From NCBI GenBank assembly GCA_035297145.1, contig DATGZN010000113.1, positions 124,001 to 188,000 of the forward strand: DNA of 64,000 nt. Direction: 5' to 3'. The translations under genes were made by a program, and so were the position numbers. Source of the DNA: QHXW01 sp035297145 (GTDB lineage Bacteria > Acidobacteriota > Terriglobia > Bryobacterales > Bryobacteraceae). Below the pieces are notes generated by a model, which saw only the letters and a list, made by a program, of their open reading frames with translations, ran no database searches and was not told the DNA's origin. This document shows, in pieces, positions 16,793-26,726 of this stretch (its first letter is position 1; the number at the start of each line of letters is the position of its first letter).

Positions 16793-19267
16793 CTAGAACG
16801 TGTACAGCGGCGTCCCCGCCACCGGTTCCGCCGGCACATCCCCCGCGCCTACCGGTTGCGCTTCCATCACCTGCCGGTAGTAGATCCCGCTATCGCCGAG
16901 GTAAACCTCCAGCTCCGAGGGCCGCGGTAGCGCTCCCTGAATCAGCGCCTCGGAAAGCGGATCTTCAATGTACTTTTGGAGCGCGCGCCGCAACGGACGC
17001 GCACCGTAGCTGCGGTCCCCACAGGTCTTCTCCAGAATGTACTTCGCCGCATCCGGGGTCAGCCGGATCTTGATCTGCTTGGCCACCAGGTTCCCGTTCA
17101 CTTGGTCGACGAGAAGATTAATGATCTGGAGCAGATCCTCATCCGCCAGTGACGTGAACAGGATCACTTCGTCCAGCCGGTTCAGGAATTCCGGGTTGAA
17201 CGCCTTCTTCACTTCGCTGCGCACCATGTCTTCCACCTTCGACGGGATTCCTTCCGTCGCCGGAGCCGAGAAGCCCAGGTGGCCGCGCTTCTCCAGGAAC
17301 CGCGCGCCCAGGTTCGAAGTCATGATGATGATGGTGTTCTTGAAATCCACGGTGTTGCCGAGGCCGTCGGTCAACTGCCCGTCTTCAAACACCTGCAGGA
17401 GGATGTTATAAACGTCCGGATGCGCCTTCTCGATCTCATCCAGCAGGATGATCGAGTACGGCGACCGCTTCACGCGCTCGGTTAACTGCCCGCCTTCTTC
17501 GTAGCCCACATATCCGGGAGGCGACCCGATCAGCTTCGACACCGAGTGCTTCTCCATGAATTCCGACATATCGAAGCGGATGAGCGATTTTTCGCTGCCG
17601 AACAGGAACGCGGCCAGCGCCCGCGCTACTTCCGTCTTGCCTACGCCGGTTGGCCCGAGGAACAGGAACGATCCCGCCGGCCGTGCCGAGGCCTTCAGCC
17701 CCGCGCGCGAACGTCGAATCGCGCGAGCCAGCGCCGAAATTGCCTTCTCCTGGCTGATGATGCGCTTGTGCAGTTCGTCTTCAATGCGCAGCAGCTTGGT
17801 GATCTCTTCTTCTTTGATCGCGGTCATGGGCACGCCGGTCCAGCGCGCCACCACGTCTTCGATGTCATCCTTGGTCACGATGCCGGTCGAGGTGTCGTCG
17901 AGATTGTATTTCTCGCGCAACTGCCGCATGTTCTCGCGCTCTTTGCGCTCTTCGTCCGAGTAGAAGCGCGCCTTCTCGAACTCATGGTTCGCGATGGCGT
18001 TCTCCATCCGGTGCACGATGAACTTGATGCGCTTCTGAATGTCGGCCAGGTCCGCCGGCAGAGTCGTCTGCCGCAATTTCACACGCGCGCCCGCTTCATC
18101 GATCAGATCGATGGCCTTGTCCGGCAGAAAACGATCCGGAATATAGCGGCTCGATGTGTAGACCGCCGTTTCGATGGATTCGTCCGTGTAACCCACCGCG
18201 TGAAATTTCTCGTAGCGGTCTTTGATACCGAACAGAATCTTGATGGCGTCGGCTTCGGTCGGCGGCGGTACTTTCACCGCCTGAAAGCGGCGCTCGAGCG
18301 AGCGGTCTTTTTCGATGGACTTGCGATACTCACCCGGCGTGGTCGCGCCGATGCATTGGATTTCGCCGCGCGAAAGCGCCGGCTTCAAAATATTGGCGGC
18401 GTCGAGCGAACCTTCCGCCGACCCCGCGCCCACCAGCGTGTGGAGCTCATCGATGAAAATGATGGCGTTCTGATTCTCCATCAACTCTTTCATGATGGTC
18501 TTCAGCCGCTCTTCAAACTGGCCACGATACTTCGTGCCGGCAACGATGAGCGAAAGATCCAGTGCCAGAATCCGTTTTTCGGCCAGAAACGACGGCACAT
18601 CGCCTTCCGCGATGCGCTGCGCCAGGCCCTCGACAATGGCTGTCTTTCCCACTCCCGGCTCGCCGATCAGCACCGGATTGTTCTTGGTGCGCCGGCACAG
18701 AATCTGCACCACGCGCTCGAGCTCGTAGTCGCGCCCGATCAGCGGGTCGAGCGAGCTGTCAATGGCCGCCTGCGTCAGGTCGCGGCTGAACTCGGCCAGC
18801 AGGGAACTCTCCTTGGGCCGGCTCGACGTGACTTTTTCCGAAGACGCCCGCGCCAGTTCCTCGCGAATGGCCGACAAGCGAAGTCCGCGCTCATGCAGAA
18901 TCTCCGCCGCAAAGCACTTCTCTTCGCGCAACAGGCCGAGCAGCAAATGCTCCGTGCCGATATGCTTGTGGCTCAGCCTCTCCGCTTCTTCCGCGCCATA
19001 AGCCAGGACGCGCTTGCACTCGTGGCTCAACGGCAAATCGACTGAAGTGGATACTTTCTCCCGAATCGTGGTGTGACCCTCGATCTGCTTGCGAATCGAT
19101 TCCACAGCCGCATGCGAGCGGAGAAAACGGTTCGCCAGGGTCTTGTCTTCGCGCAACAGGCCCAATAACAAGTGCTCGGTCTCGATGAACGGGCTGCCGA
19201 ACTGGCTCGCCTCATACCGCGCGAAGAATATGACCCGTCTGGCCTTTTCCGTATAACGTTCAAACAT
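16793..19267 (-). CDS. clpC: ATP-dependent Clp protease ATP-binding subunit ClpC
   Basis: 824 residues, normal for ClpC. It starts with the double Clp N domain (MFERYTEKARRVIFFARYEA; repeated HLLLGLLRE). The first AAA+ module has Walker A GEPGVGKTA and Walker B IIFIDELHTLVGAG. The middle coiled domain (ENMRQLREKYN) includes a UVR-like stretch. The second AAA+ module has Walker A GPTGVGKTEVARAL and Walker B SIILLDEIEKAHPDVYN. The C-terminal D2-small domain reads YGARPLRRALQKYIEDPLSEALI. It unfolds substrates and feeds them to ClpP; clpP is not in this window. It ends against the palindrome at 16706-16782. The likely start is the ATG at 19267. Confidence 0.96.
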   Translation of the reverse strand: MFERYTEKARRVIFFARYEASQFGSPFIETEHLLLGLLREDKTLANRFLRSHAAVESIRKQIEGHTTIREKVSTSVDLPLSHECKRVLAYGAEEAERLSHKHIGTEHLLLGLLREEKCFAAEILHERGLRLSAIREELARASSEKVTSSRPKESSLLAEFSRDLTQAAIDSSLDPLIGRDYELERVVQILCRRTKNNPVLIGEPGVGKTAIVEGLAQRIAEGDVPSFLAEKRILALDLSLIVAGTKYRGQFEERLKTIMKELMENQNAIIFIDELHTLVGAGSAEGSLDAANILKPALSRGEIQCIGATTPGEYRKSIEKDRSLERRFQAVKVPPPTEADAIKILFGIKDRYEKFHAVGYTDESIETAVYTSSRYIPDRFLPDKAIDLIDEAGARVKLRQTTLPADLADIQKRIKFIVHRMENAIANHEFEKARFYSDEERKERENMRQLREKYNLDDTSTGIVTKDDIEDVVARWTGVPMTAIKEEEITKLLRIEDELHKRIISQEKAISALARAIRRSRAGLKASARPAGSFLFLGPTGVGKTEVARALAAFLFGSEKSLIRFDMSEFMEKHSVSKLIGSPPGYVGYEEGGQLTERVKRSPYSIILLDEIEKAHPDVYNILLQVFEDGQLTDGLGNTVDFKNTIIIMTSNLGARFLEKRGHLGFSAPATEGIPSKVEDMVRSEVKKAFNPEFLNRLDEVILFTSLADEDLLQIINLLVDQVNGNLVAKQIKIRLTPDAAKYILEKTCGDRSYGARPLRRALQKYIEDPLSEALIQGALPRPSELEVYLGDSGIYYRQVMEAQPVGAGDVPAEPVAGTPLYTF

Positions 19268-19314
19268 ACTGCGCAGCGCCCCCGCTTATAAAAAGCAACC
19301 TACTACTCAAGATA

Positions 19315-20034
19315 CTACCCGCCCGCTGGCGGATGCATTTCATCTGGTAAACCTTCCGCCAGAGTTCCGCCCTCTAACCGCAAAACACGATCGCATCTCC
19401 GCGCGAACGACAGATTATGAGTAACCAAAATGGATGTGAGCTGATGGGATCGATGCAAGGCGCTCAGGAGATCGAAGATCATCTCTCCGGTCCTGAAATC
19501 CAGATTCCCGGTTGGCTCGTCGGCCAGCAGAACCGAAGGGTTTCCGACCAGGGCGCGCGCCAGTACGACTCTTTGCTGCTCGCCTCCGGACAATTCCCCC
19601 GCACGATGCCCAGCGCGTGCTCCAAGTCCTACCTCCTCCAGCCTCGCCGCTGCTGCCGAAGCCGCCCCGGCGTGTCGCTGCCCTCGGATCAAAAGCGGCA
19701 TCATCACGTTCTCCAGTGCCGTAAATTCCGGCAAGAGATAGTGAATCTGCCAAACAAACCCAACTTCCCGGTTCCGGAAATCCGCTAGCTCGAATTCTCC
19801 GAGCTGCGATATATCCTTCGTTTTGTAGTATATCGTACCACTCGTTAACCTGTCCAGACCGCCCAATAGATGCAACAACGTAGACTTGCCCGCACCCGAC
19901 TCGCCCACCAGCGCCAGCCGCTCACCCGGCGCCACGTCGAAGCTCACCTGATCCAGCACCACCTGTTCGTTCTCGCCCGAGCTATACCTTTTGCTGAGAT
20001 CGCGGATTTGAAACAATGGGCCGCCACTACTCAC
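19315..20034 (-). CDS. LolD-like ABC transporter ATP-binding protein
   Basis: 239 residues. Walker A GESGAGKSTLLHLLGG, Q-loop QIHYLLPEFTALENVMMP, signature LSGGEQQRVVLARALVGNP, Walker B VLLADEPTGNLD and switch ILVTHN. These are the marks of the MacB/LolD/FtsE group, which couple to FtsX-type permeases to move lipoproteins or peptides. No permease gene is adjacent; the gene lies alone between ClpC and a PIN toxin gene. Lipoprotein release is a family-based guess. Confidence 0.87.
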   Translation of the reverse strand: MSSGGPLFQIRDLSKRYSSGENEQVVLDQVSFDVAPGERLALVGESGAGKSTLLHLLGGLDRLTSGTIYYKTKDISQLGEFELADFRNREVGFVWQIHYLLPEFTALENVMMPLLIRGQRHAGAASAAAARLEEVGLGARAGHRAGELSGGEQQRVVLARALVGNPSVLLADEPTGNLDFRTGEMIFDLLSALHRSHQLTSILVTHNLSFARRCDRVLRLEGGTLAEGLPDEMHPPAGG

Positions 20035-20107
20035 CGTATGTTCTCCCTACAGTCGCGCTTCTAGAACTTTTTCTGAGCGCCCATCGGGTGCGCGATGACA
20101 TCAGAAC

Positions 20108-20545
20108 TTAGGATAGCGGGTTCCGCACGTTCAGGCTCGCCGGTGCCACGCGCACGAAATCTTGCACGTTCCAGGTGAGCAGGATGGAAGCGCCGGCCTG
20201 CGCGCAGCTATGAGCAATGATCGCGTCGTAAATCAATCCCCCGCCAAGACCGCGCCCGGAAATCGTATCTAACGCGAGCCAGCACGCGTTGGGATCGAGA
20301 CCTACAATCTGAAAATTGCCCGTGAGATTCTCTTGCAGGCGCTCGTACGCCTCTCTCGGCGGGATGCGGATTTGAGCGGGAAGGCGGGTCAGCACCGAAA
20401 AACATTCCACTACCGCCTGCGACGGAGTGATGAGAATAGCCTTTTGCCGAATCAGTTCTTCCAAGGTGTGTGCAGTCGCCCCATGGTGCGGGTGCCAGGA
20501 CGACATCAACGGCACCAGGCAACTGGAATCCACCCCGACTTTCAT
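20108..20545 (-). CDS. PIN-domain ribonuclease toxin (VapC-like)
   Basis: 145 residues. Acidic residues expected in the PIN active site are visible: Asp in KVGVDSSCLVPL near the N-terminus, Glu in AVVECFSVLTR, Asp in GLIYDAIIAHS and Asp in WNVQDFVRV. VapC toxins cleave tRNA or rRNA when released from the antitoxin. The start overlaps the end of the AbrB-type gene by four bases (ATGA), the normal antitoxin-toxin order. The N-terminal segment SWHPHHGATAHTLEEL is typical of a PIN subfamily common in Acidobacteria and Cyanobacteria (inference). Confidence 0.85.
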   Translation of the reverse strand: MKVGVDSSCLVPLMSSWHPHHGATAHTLEELIRQKAILITPSQAVVECFSVLTRLPAQIRIPPREAYERLQENLTGNFQIVGLDPNACWLALDTISGRGLGGGLIYDAIIAHSCAQAGASILLTWNVQDFVRVAPASLNVRNPLS

Positions 20546-20814
20546 GTTTCGAATAATTGCCGCATGCGTTCCTCACGCGCCTCCTCAATCATCCTGCGCA
20601 CTTGCTCGTTGGTCACCGGTGGGGTTCCGCGAGGTGCGCGCGCAACGATAAAAGAACCTTTCCGGACCCATTTCACGCGCTTGCCGATCGGTTCGATTTC
20701 CACCTTGCCGTCCCGATACTCAACCCGAAGCGCTCCCCCCGGCTTCAGGCCAGCCGCTTCGCGCACACTCTTGGGAATTACCACCCGCCCGACCGCATCT
20801 ATGGTAGTGCGCAT
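20542..20814 (-). CDS. AbrB/SpoVT-fold antitoxin (VapB-like)
   Basis: 90 residues. The N-terminal swapped-hairpin DNA-binding fold is seen as MRTTIDAVGRVVIPKSVREA followed by GLKPGGALRVEYRDGKVEIE. The charged C-terminus (VRRMIEEAREERMRQLFE) would cover the toxin active site. It probably represses its own operon together with the toxin. The promoter region is the 123 bases shared with the divergent large gene at 20938. Confidence 0.88.
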   Translation of the reverse strand: MRTTIDAVGRVVIPKSVREAAGLKPGGALRVEYRDGKVEIEPIGKRVKWVRKGSFIVARAPRGTPPVTNEQVRRMIEEAREERMRQLFET

Positions 20815-20925
20815 ACCATAATCCTACCATTTCTATGCCATCAGGCTGTGCATGCCGTCACGAATCGCCTGAAGTATACATTGACCCTCCCTTGGACCTC
20901 GGGTATCCTTTGTGGAACGAGCTTC

Positions 20926-20930
20926 GGAGG
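20926..20930 (+). promoter_or_regulatory. Ribosome binding site deciding the start at 20938
   Basis: GGAGG lies 7 bases before the ATG at 20938. It fixes the start of the large secreted protein, whose frame otherwise stays open for another 127 codons upstream across the toxin-antitoxin region. The residues just after this ATG form a good signal peptide. Confidence 0.8.
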
Positions 20931-20937
20931 TGGACAG

Positions 20938-23382
20938 ATGCGGCGTTGGATTTCCTTCGCTTTCTTCGGTTTAATCCCCCTGTCAGGTTGGGCTGGCGAT
21001 GCCCTGCCCCTTACATGCACGGCCAACGTTGCGGTTCCGCCGATCCTGCGCGCCGAGGGATTTACGGAGCAGACCGGCGATATCGTGCTCTCGTGCCGCG
21101 GAGGAATACCTACGCCGGCCAAGCAGCTGATCCCCACCGCCAGTGTCACCCTTACCCTGAACACCCAGGTCACCAGCCGGCTGATCAACCAAAACGGGCA
21201 GAGCGAAGCATTGCTGCTGATCGATGAGCCCGGCTCGACCGTGAACCCCGGCCCGATCAGCTTGTGTACGACACCCGGCGGCTGCCCGGTCATCTCCAAT
21301 GGCACCGCACAAGGCAACTTCAACGGCACCGCGGGCCATCCCAACGCGTTCGCAGGAATTGTCTCCGCCAATGCCGTTACGTTTGAAAATGTCCCGATTT
21401 TAGCCCCGGTAACCAGCGGCGTCGCTCGGATCTACCGGATCACCAACGTACGCGCCAATGTTGCGGCATTGTCCGCTGGGGGAAACCAGGCCAGCATCGG
21501 CCAGTTTAACACGCCGTCGGTTCAGGCTTCTTTCATCGTGTTTACTTGGGACCACGGCCAAGCCTACAACATTAACGTCGTCAACGGCACGAGCCCAAGT
21601 AACCCCCATGGTCCACTGACCGTCGGCTTTCCTACCCAGGGCCCGAGCTTTCAACCTGGCTACAATCCCACAACTGTCACCACGGGTCAGATACCGTTCA
21701 CGATCTATTTGGGTGCACAGGAGAACGGCTCAAACCTCTGGAAAGCGATCGGCCCAGATAGTACAGCCACCGATCCCTTCTTGGTTTCGCCGACGACCAC
21801 CATCCCCGCCCCGACAGGCTTTGAAAGTGGGACGGTGATAACGAATCCATTTGGCGGCCCACCGATAGGTGCAGCCGACCACGGCACAGTTTTTGGGCTT
21901 TCGTTGATTGTTCCCGAGGGAGTCAGCGCATCGATTCCGGCACAGCTCCCATTAACCAGCGGCGCTAATGAGAATGCCGGGACCATACTTTGGAACGCAA
22001 CCAACGCCGTACAGGCCGGCTCCAATATCACCGTCACCGCGGGACCCACCGGTTCCATCGAGTTTTTCGGCCTTGTCGCCCAGGCATCGGTGATTACAAC
22101 CCAGAAGCAGTTCAATCTGCCAATCGCGATGGACGGCACTTTTTCTCAATTGCCGGTCAACGTTCAGGCCAGTCTTTTCTATGCGCCAGGTCTTTCAGCG
22201 ACCAATACGCTCGCGTTCTCCAGCCAATCCTCTGGAATCCCCAATTTTAATGGGACGAACCTGGACGGCAGCCAGCTGCTAAATATCAACACCATCGCAA
22301 GCGTAGTCAGTTCGACCAGCGCAATAGATCCGCTGGAGTACTACCTTTTCGTCGACGGGCACGCCGTGCCCGTGAAGAGCATTCAGCTATCCTCCAGTTC
22401 TTCTCAAATCGCCCTTCCGCCCGCCATGGACATCAGCCTCGTCACCGCCGGCGCCGCGATCTCCAACATCTCGTTCACCAAGGACCCCAGCGCCACCTGG
22501 CTGAACGTGATCCTCAACCAGAACACCACACCCGCCTCCGCCAGCTTGAGCTTCAACCCCACGGCCAAGCCGTCGAATTATTCGACCACTCTTACGTTTA
22601 CCGCCCCGAACTTGTCGACGCCGCTCCAGGTGCCGGTCGAATACACCAGCTCCTCCGCGCCCTGGTTCACCAAGTGGGGATTCGTCAACGCCGCCAGCAA
22701 CGTCAGCAACGTCGTCGCGCCCGGCGAGATGTTCATGATTCTCGGCCATAACTTCGGCCCCGGCACGATTGCCAAAAGCAACCCCAGTTCGGGCAAAGCC
22801 CAGACCACTCTGGCCAAAACGCAGGTTCTGTTCGATGGCACGCCTGCGGCGCTCTATTCTGTGCAGAACACCTCCACGAATTCGTTCGTCAGCGGCTTCG
22901 CTCCCTTCGAGCTCGCTGGAAAAACCACCACGAACGTCAAGGTCGTCTACAATGGCGTCGCATCACCGCCCGTTACGCTGTACGTTCTCGACGCTGTTCC
23001 CGGGCTTTTTACGGTCAATTCAAGCGGCACGGGTCAGGGCATGATCCTCAATTCCGATAACTCGGTGAACAGCGATTCGCACCGCGCACCGCGGGGCTCT
23101 GTCGTCACGGCTCTTGCTACCGGCGGCGGGTTAACCTCTCCGCTCAGCCACGACGGTGTGATCACCGGCTCGCCTGCTCCCAAACTCAACCTCGATGTGA
23201 AGGTTTATCTCGATGGCGCGCTTGTCCCCAGTTCCACCCGTTCCGAATCCGGCAACTACGATGAGATTGACACGATCAAGATCCGCATCCCTGCGACGGC
23301 CCGCCCGAATGCAGATCTTCCAGTAATGATTCAAATTGGTGATAAGGTGTCGCAGCCAGGTGTGACCGTCGCCGTGAAATAG
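20938..23382 (+). CDS. Large secreted protein with Solibacter-type C-terminal domain
   Basis: 814 residues. Signal peptide MRRWISFAFFGLIPLSGWAG, then a long Ser/Thr/Asn/Gly-rich beta region with few charged residues, as in surface-exposed adhesin-like proteins. The last 240 residues (from about WGFVNAASNVSNVVAPGEMF to the end) carry the motifs FMILGHNFGP, VLFDGTPAALYSVQNT and VLDAVPGLFTVN. These match the domain described as a Solibacter uncharacterised C-terminal domain (TIGR03437), expanded in Candidatus Solibacter and relatives. Function unknown; a role outside the cell is inferred. It precedes the UnbV-cytochrome operon by 59 bases and may or may not be co-transcribed with it. Confidence 0.82.
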   Translation: MRRWISFAFFGLIPLSGWAGDALPLTCTANVAVPPILRAEGFTEQTGDIVLSCRGGIPTPAKQLIPTASVTLTLNTQVTSRLINQNGQSEALLLIDEPGSTVNPGPISLCTTPGGCPVISNGTAQGNFNGTAGHPNAFAGIVSANAVTFENVPILAPVTSGVARIYRITNVRANVAALSAGGNQASIGQFNTPSVQASFIVFTWDHGQAYNINVVNGTSPSNPHGPLTVGFPTQGPSFQPGYNPTTVTTGQIPFTIYLGAQENGSNLWKAIGPDSTATDPFLVSPTTTIPAPTGFESGTVITNPFGGPPIGAADHGTVFGLSLIVPEGVSASIPAQLPLTSGANENAGTILWNATNAVQAGSNITVTAGPTGSIEFFGLVAQASVITTQKQFNLPIAMDGTFSQLPVNVQASLFYAPGLSATNTLAFSSQSSGIPNFNGTNLDGSQLLNINTIASVVSSTSAIDPLEYYLFVDGHAVPVKSIQLSSSSSQIALPPAMDISLVTAGAAISNISFTKDPSATWLNVILNQNTTPASASLSFNPTAKPSNYSTTLTFTAPNLSTPLQVPVEYTSSSAPWFTKWGFVNAASNVSNVVAPGEMFMILGHNFGPGTIAKSNPSSGKAQTTLAKTQVLFDGTPAALYSVQNTSTNSFVSGFAPFELAGKTTTNVKVVYNGVASPPVTLYVLDAVPGLFTVNSSGTGQGMILNSDNSVNSDSHRAPRGSVVTALATGGGLTSPLSHDGVITGSPAPKLNLDVKVYLDGALVPSSTRSESGNYDEIDTIKIRIPATARPNADLPVMIQIGDKVSQPGVTVAVK

Positions 23383-23441
23383 TATGAACCTATTATTTCC
23401 CGAAATCGCAATAGGTTGGATAATGGCAGAACACTACCTCA

Positions 23442-26400
23442 ATGAGGCGGGTCTTTTGGTGGACATGCGGTATTGCATTGCCTGCGACAGCTCTGTTCCT
23501 GCTGCACGGCGCCAGCGCTGCTCGCGAGCGCGAGGATCTGCTCTGGCACTATCGCAATCTCGGTAAAGCTTTTTACGAGAATCCGACCACACAGAAAGAA
23601 GCTGTTACAGAGTTTAAGAAAGCTCTGGATCTGGCTCCGGATTCCGCGCGCGAGCGCATCAATTACGGCTTAGCGCTGCTGCGAGCCGGGCAGACCAAAG
23701 ACGGCCTCGCGGAACTCGCCCAGGCACAGAAGCAAGACCCCTCGATCCCGCACACCTGGTTCAACTTAGGCATTTCCTTCAAAAAAGAGGGCGACTACGA
23801 GCCGGCGATCCGGCAGCTCGAAGGCATGGCGAAACTCGTGCCGGACGAGCCGGTGACGCATTACAACCTCGGCGTTCTCTATAGGTTGGCGGGAAAGCCA
23901 GCCGAGGGCTTGCAACAGCTTGAAATCGCCGAGAAGCTCAATCCGAATCTCGCTGGGCCACATTTTCAGCTCTTTAACCAGTACCGGCAGGCGGGCCGCG
24001 CGGAGGACGCCGCGCGCGAATTGAAAATTTTCACGACCATCAAGGCCCGGACCGCCGGGGCGGCTGTTCCGGAGGACATGGAGTGGAGCTACTACGCGGA
24101 AATCTACGAAACCGTTGACCCGCAGCCAGCCGAGGCGCCGTCTGTACCGTTGACATTCGCGGACCACAAGCTCGATGGTCATTTCGATCCGGCGACGGCG
24201 GGTCTGGCCGCTCTGGATTTCGACGGCGACGGAAAGACGGATTTGATCGCATGGTCAGCCGAGGGCGTGCGGCTCTATAAGGATGGCGCAACGCCGGTCG
24301 CCAAGTCGGGCCTGGAAGATCTGACAAATGTGCGGGGAATTGCGCCGGGAGATTTCGATAACGACGGTTTGCCGGATCTGTGTGTGCTGACCGATACGGG
24401 CGCGCTGCTCTACCACAACAACAAGGGAGTCTTCGAAAAGCGTGCGACGCAGTTGCCGGCGGGGCCCTATGACAAAGCCATTTGGATTGACTACGACCAC
24501 GATGGCGATCTCGATCTGCTGCTGCTGGGAGTGAGATCGGTTCTCATGCGCAACAACGGCGAAGCTGGCTTTAGCAACCAGACGGCGGATTTTCCGTTTG
24601 TGCAGGGTCATGCGATAGCGGGAGCGGTTTTTGCCTTGCGGCACGATACCGCGGCGAGCGATCTGGCGGTCGCATATCGCGACCACCCGGGAATACTGTA
24701 TCGGGACAAACTCAACGGGAAATACGATGAGTTGCCGCTCGAGGCGATTCCGCAAGGCGCGTTAGATGTAATCGCGGAGGATTTCAATAACGACGGCTTC
24801 CCGGATCTGGCCGTGGTCCTGGGACCGGGCGTGGCGCTGGTGGAGAACCGCCAGGGATTTCTCATGCCCGGTGCAAAGCTTGTGGGCGAAGGGCCATCAG
24901 TCTTCGCGGATCTGGAGAATCGCGGAGTCCGGGATCTCGCAAGCATGGGTGCGATCGATCGTAATCGGGGGCAGGGGAAATTTGAGTCGCGGAATTGGCC
25001 GCGCGGTGTCGTCTTTGGCCCGGCAATTGTGGCAGCGAATCTCAATGGAGGCGGGCGCACGGACCTGGCAACTGTCACAGCGGACGGCAGCCTGCACGTC
25101 TTCGAGAACCAGACCCCCACGAAGAACAACTGGATGCGCGTCGCCATCGCCGGAGTAAAGAACCTGAAGCTTGCGCCAGGCGCGACGGTCGAAGTGAAAG
25201 CGGGTGCGAGTTATCAGAAACGGATTTATCAGGGCGTCCCGCTGGTGTTCGGCCTGGGCGGATACAAAGAAGCCGACACTGTGCGTATCACTTGGCCCAA
25301 CGGCCTGATCCAAAACGAAACCAAGCAGCCGATTCTGACCGCGCTGAATATTCAGGAGTCACAGCGTCTTTCCGGCTCGTGTCCCATGATCTTCACCTGG
25401 AACGGGAAGCGGTTCCAGTTCATTACGGACGTGCTGGGCGTGGCGCCGCTGGGAGCGAGTTCGGGCGACGGCCAATATTTCCCGGTGGACCACAACGAGT
25501 ATGTGCAGATCACCGGCGATGCGCTAGCTGAGCGCGACGGAAAGTACGAGATCCGCATCACAGAAGAGCTGCGCGAGGTTTCCTATCTGGACCGTGTACA
25601 GTTGATTGCGCTCGATCACCCGGCTGCTAGCGAAATTTTTACAAATGAAAAATTCAAATCGCCGCCATTTCCCGAGTTCCGGCTGTACGGCGTGAACCGG
25701 CGGGTTTATCCGGTGGCGGCGCGGGATTCGGAAGGGCGCGACGTGTTGCCGCGGTTGTTGAAGCGCGACCAGACCTATCCCGATGGATTCCGGCGCGGCT
25801 ATAACGGCGTGGCGGAGCTGCATCACCTGGATCTGGATTTCGCCGGCGCGGCGCGCGATGGGCGTGCGGTACTGATTTTGAACGGATGGGTCGACTGGGC
25901 GGACGGCAGCACGTTTCTGCGGGCGGCGCAGGAGTCCAAGGCCGGGCTGATCCTCCCATATTTGCAAGTCAAGAACGCGCGCGGCGAGTGGCAGACGGTG
26001 ATCGAAGACATGGGCATTCCGGCGGGCAAGCCGAAGACCATTGCGGTCGATTTGAGCGGCAAGTGGCTCTCGACATCGCGTGAAGTGCGCATCGTGACCA
26101 ACCTGTGCGTGTATTGGGATGAAATCTTTTTGAGTGAGAATGCCGGCTCACCGGACGCGCGCCTGACGCCGGTGGAAGCGGAGTTTGCCGATTTGCGCTT
26201 CCGCGGCTTCTCGAAACCGAAGATCGATCCGGCCCGCAAGCAACCCGAAGCTTTCGACTATCAAACCTGGATGCCGGTATCGATGTGGAATCCCACGCCG
26301 GGGCTGTACACACGCTATGGCGATGTGCGTCCGCTCCTTAACGCCGTGGACGATCGGCTGGTCATCATGGGTTCCGGCGATGAGCTGTGCCTGCTGTTCC

Positions 26401-26726
26401 CGGCGAATGGCTTGCCCACGCTGCGGCCCGGTTGGAAGCGCGATTTCCTGCTGCTGGTAGATGGCTGGGCGAAGGATGGCGATTACAACACGGCGTTTTC
26501 GCAGTCGGTTGAGCCGCTGCCGTTCCACGCCATGCGCGCGTACCCGTATCCGGCTTCGCAGCATTTTCCGGACGACGCGGGGCACCGCGCGTATCGCGAG
26601 CAATACAACACGCGGCCGGCGTTGCGGCTGGTGCGGCCGATCGGGCCGGGCGTGCCCGGCCCCTACAGCGTAGCCAATGTAGGGGCGAGGCATGCCTCGC
26701 CCGAGTCGGCGGGTGACGCGAGATGA
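23442..26726 (+). CDS. TPR - FG-GAP - ASPIC/UnbV exported protein
   Basis: 1094 residues. Signal peptide (WWTCGIALPATALFLLHGAS), four or so TPRs at about 30-190 (INYGLALLRAGQTKDGLAEL, HTWFNLGISFKKEGDYEPAI, THYNLGVLYRLAGKPAEGLQ), FG-GAP repeats at about 240-560 (LDFDGDGKTDLI, DFDNDGLPDLCV, DYDHDGDLDLL, DFNNDGFPDLAV), then the ASPIC/UnbV motif FGLGGYKEADTVRITWPNG at about 600-630. A further 450 residues start with GSCPMIFTWNGKRFQFITDV and have no domain I can name. The stop overlaps the start of the cytochrome gene (ATGA). Probably periplasmic or surface-exposed; the FG-GAP propeller suggests binding to polysaccharide or protein. Confidence 0.87.
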   Translation: MRRVFWWTCGIALPATALFLLHGASAAREREDLLWHYRNLGKAFYENPTTQKEAVTEFKKALDLAPDSARERINYGLALLRAGQTKDGLAELAQAQKQDPSIPHTWFNLGISFKKEGDYEPAIRQLEGMAKLVPDEPVTHYNLGVLYRLAGKPAEGLQQLEIAEKLNPNLAGPHFQLFNQYRQAGRAEDAARELKIFTTIKARTAGAAVPEDMEWSYYAEIYETVDPQPAEAPSVPLTFADHKLDGHFDPATAGLAALDFDGDGKTDLIAWSAEGVRLYKDGATPVAKSGLEDLTNVRGIAPGDFDNDGLPDLCVLTDTGALLYHNNKGVFEKRATQLPAGPYDKAIWIDYDHDGDLDLLLLGVRSVLMRNNGEAGFSNQTADFPFVQGHAIAGAVFALRHDTAASDLAVAYRDHPGILYRDKLNGKYDELPLEAIPQGALDVIAEDFNNDGFPDLAVVLGPGVALVENRQGFLMPGAKLVGEGPSVFADLENRGVRDLASMGAIDRNRGQGKFESRNWPRGVVFGPAIVAANLNGGGRTDLATVTADGSLHVFENQTPTKNNWMRVAIAGVKNLKLAPGATVEVKAGASYQKRIYQGVPLVFGLGGYKEADTVRITWPNGLIQNETKQPILTALNIQESQRLSGSCPMIFTWNGKRFQFITDVLGVAPLGASSGDGQYFPVDHNEYVQITGDALAERDGKYEIRITEELREVSYLDRVQLIALDHPAASEIFTNEKFKSPPFPEFRLYGVNRRVYPVAARDSEGRDVLPRLLKRDQTYPDGFRRGYNGVAELHHLDLDFAGAARDGRAVLILNGWVDWADGSTFLRAAQESKAGLILPYLQVKNARGEWQTVIEDMGIPAGKPKTIAVDLSGKWLSTSREVRIVTNLCVYWDEIFLSENAGSPDARLTPVEAEFADLRFRGFSKPKIDPARKQPEAFDYQTWMPVSMWNPTPGLYTRYGDVRPLLNAVDDRLVIMGSGDELCLLFPANGLPTLRPGWKRDFLLLVDGWAKDGDYNTAFSQSVEPLPFHAMRAYPYPASQHFPDDAGHRAYREQYNTRPALRLVRPIGPGVPGPYSVANVGARHASPESAGDAR

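Noticed and set aside
17546..19045. 499-residue open frame opposite ClpC on the plus strand
   Set aside because: Mirror of a G+C-rich conserved gene; sequence is Arg/His/Leu-rich with no motif, typical of an antisense shadow.
20557..20937. 127-codon upstream extension of the large secreted protein
   Set aside because: Runs antisense through the antitoxin gene; signal peptide and GGAGG place the start at 20938.
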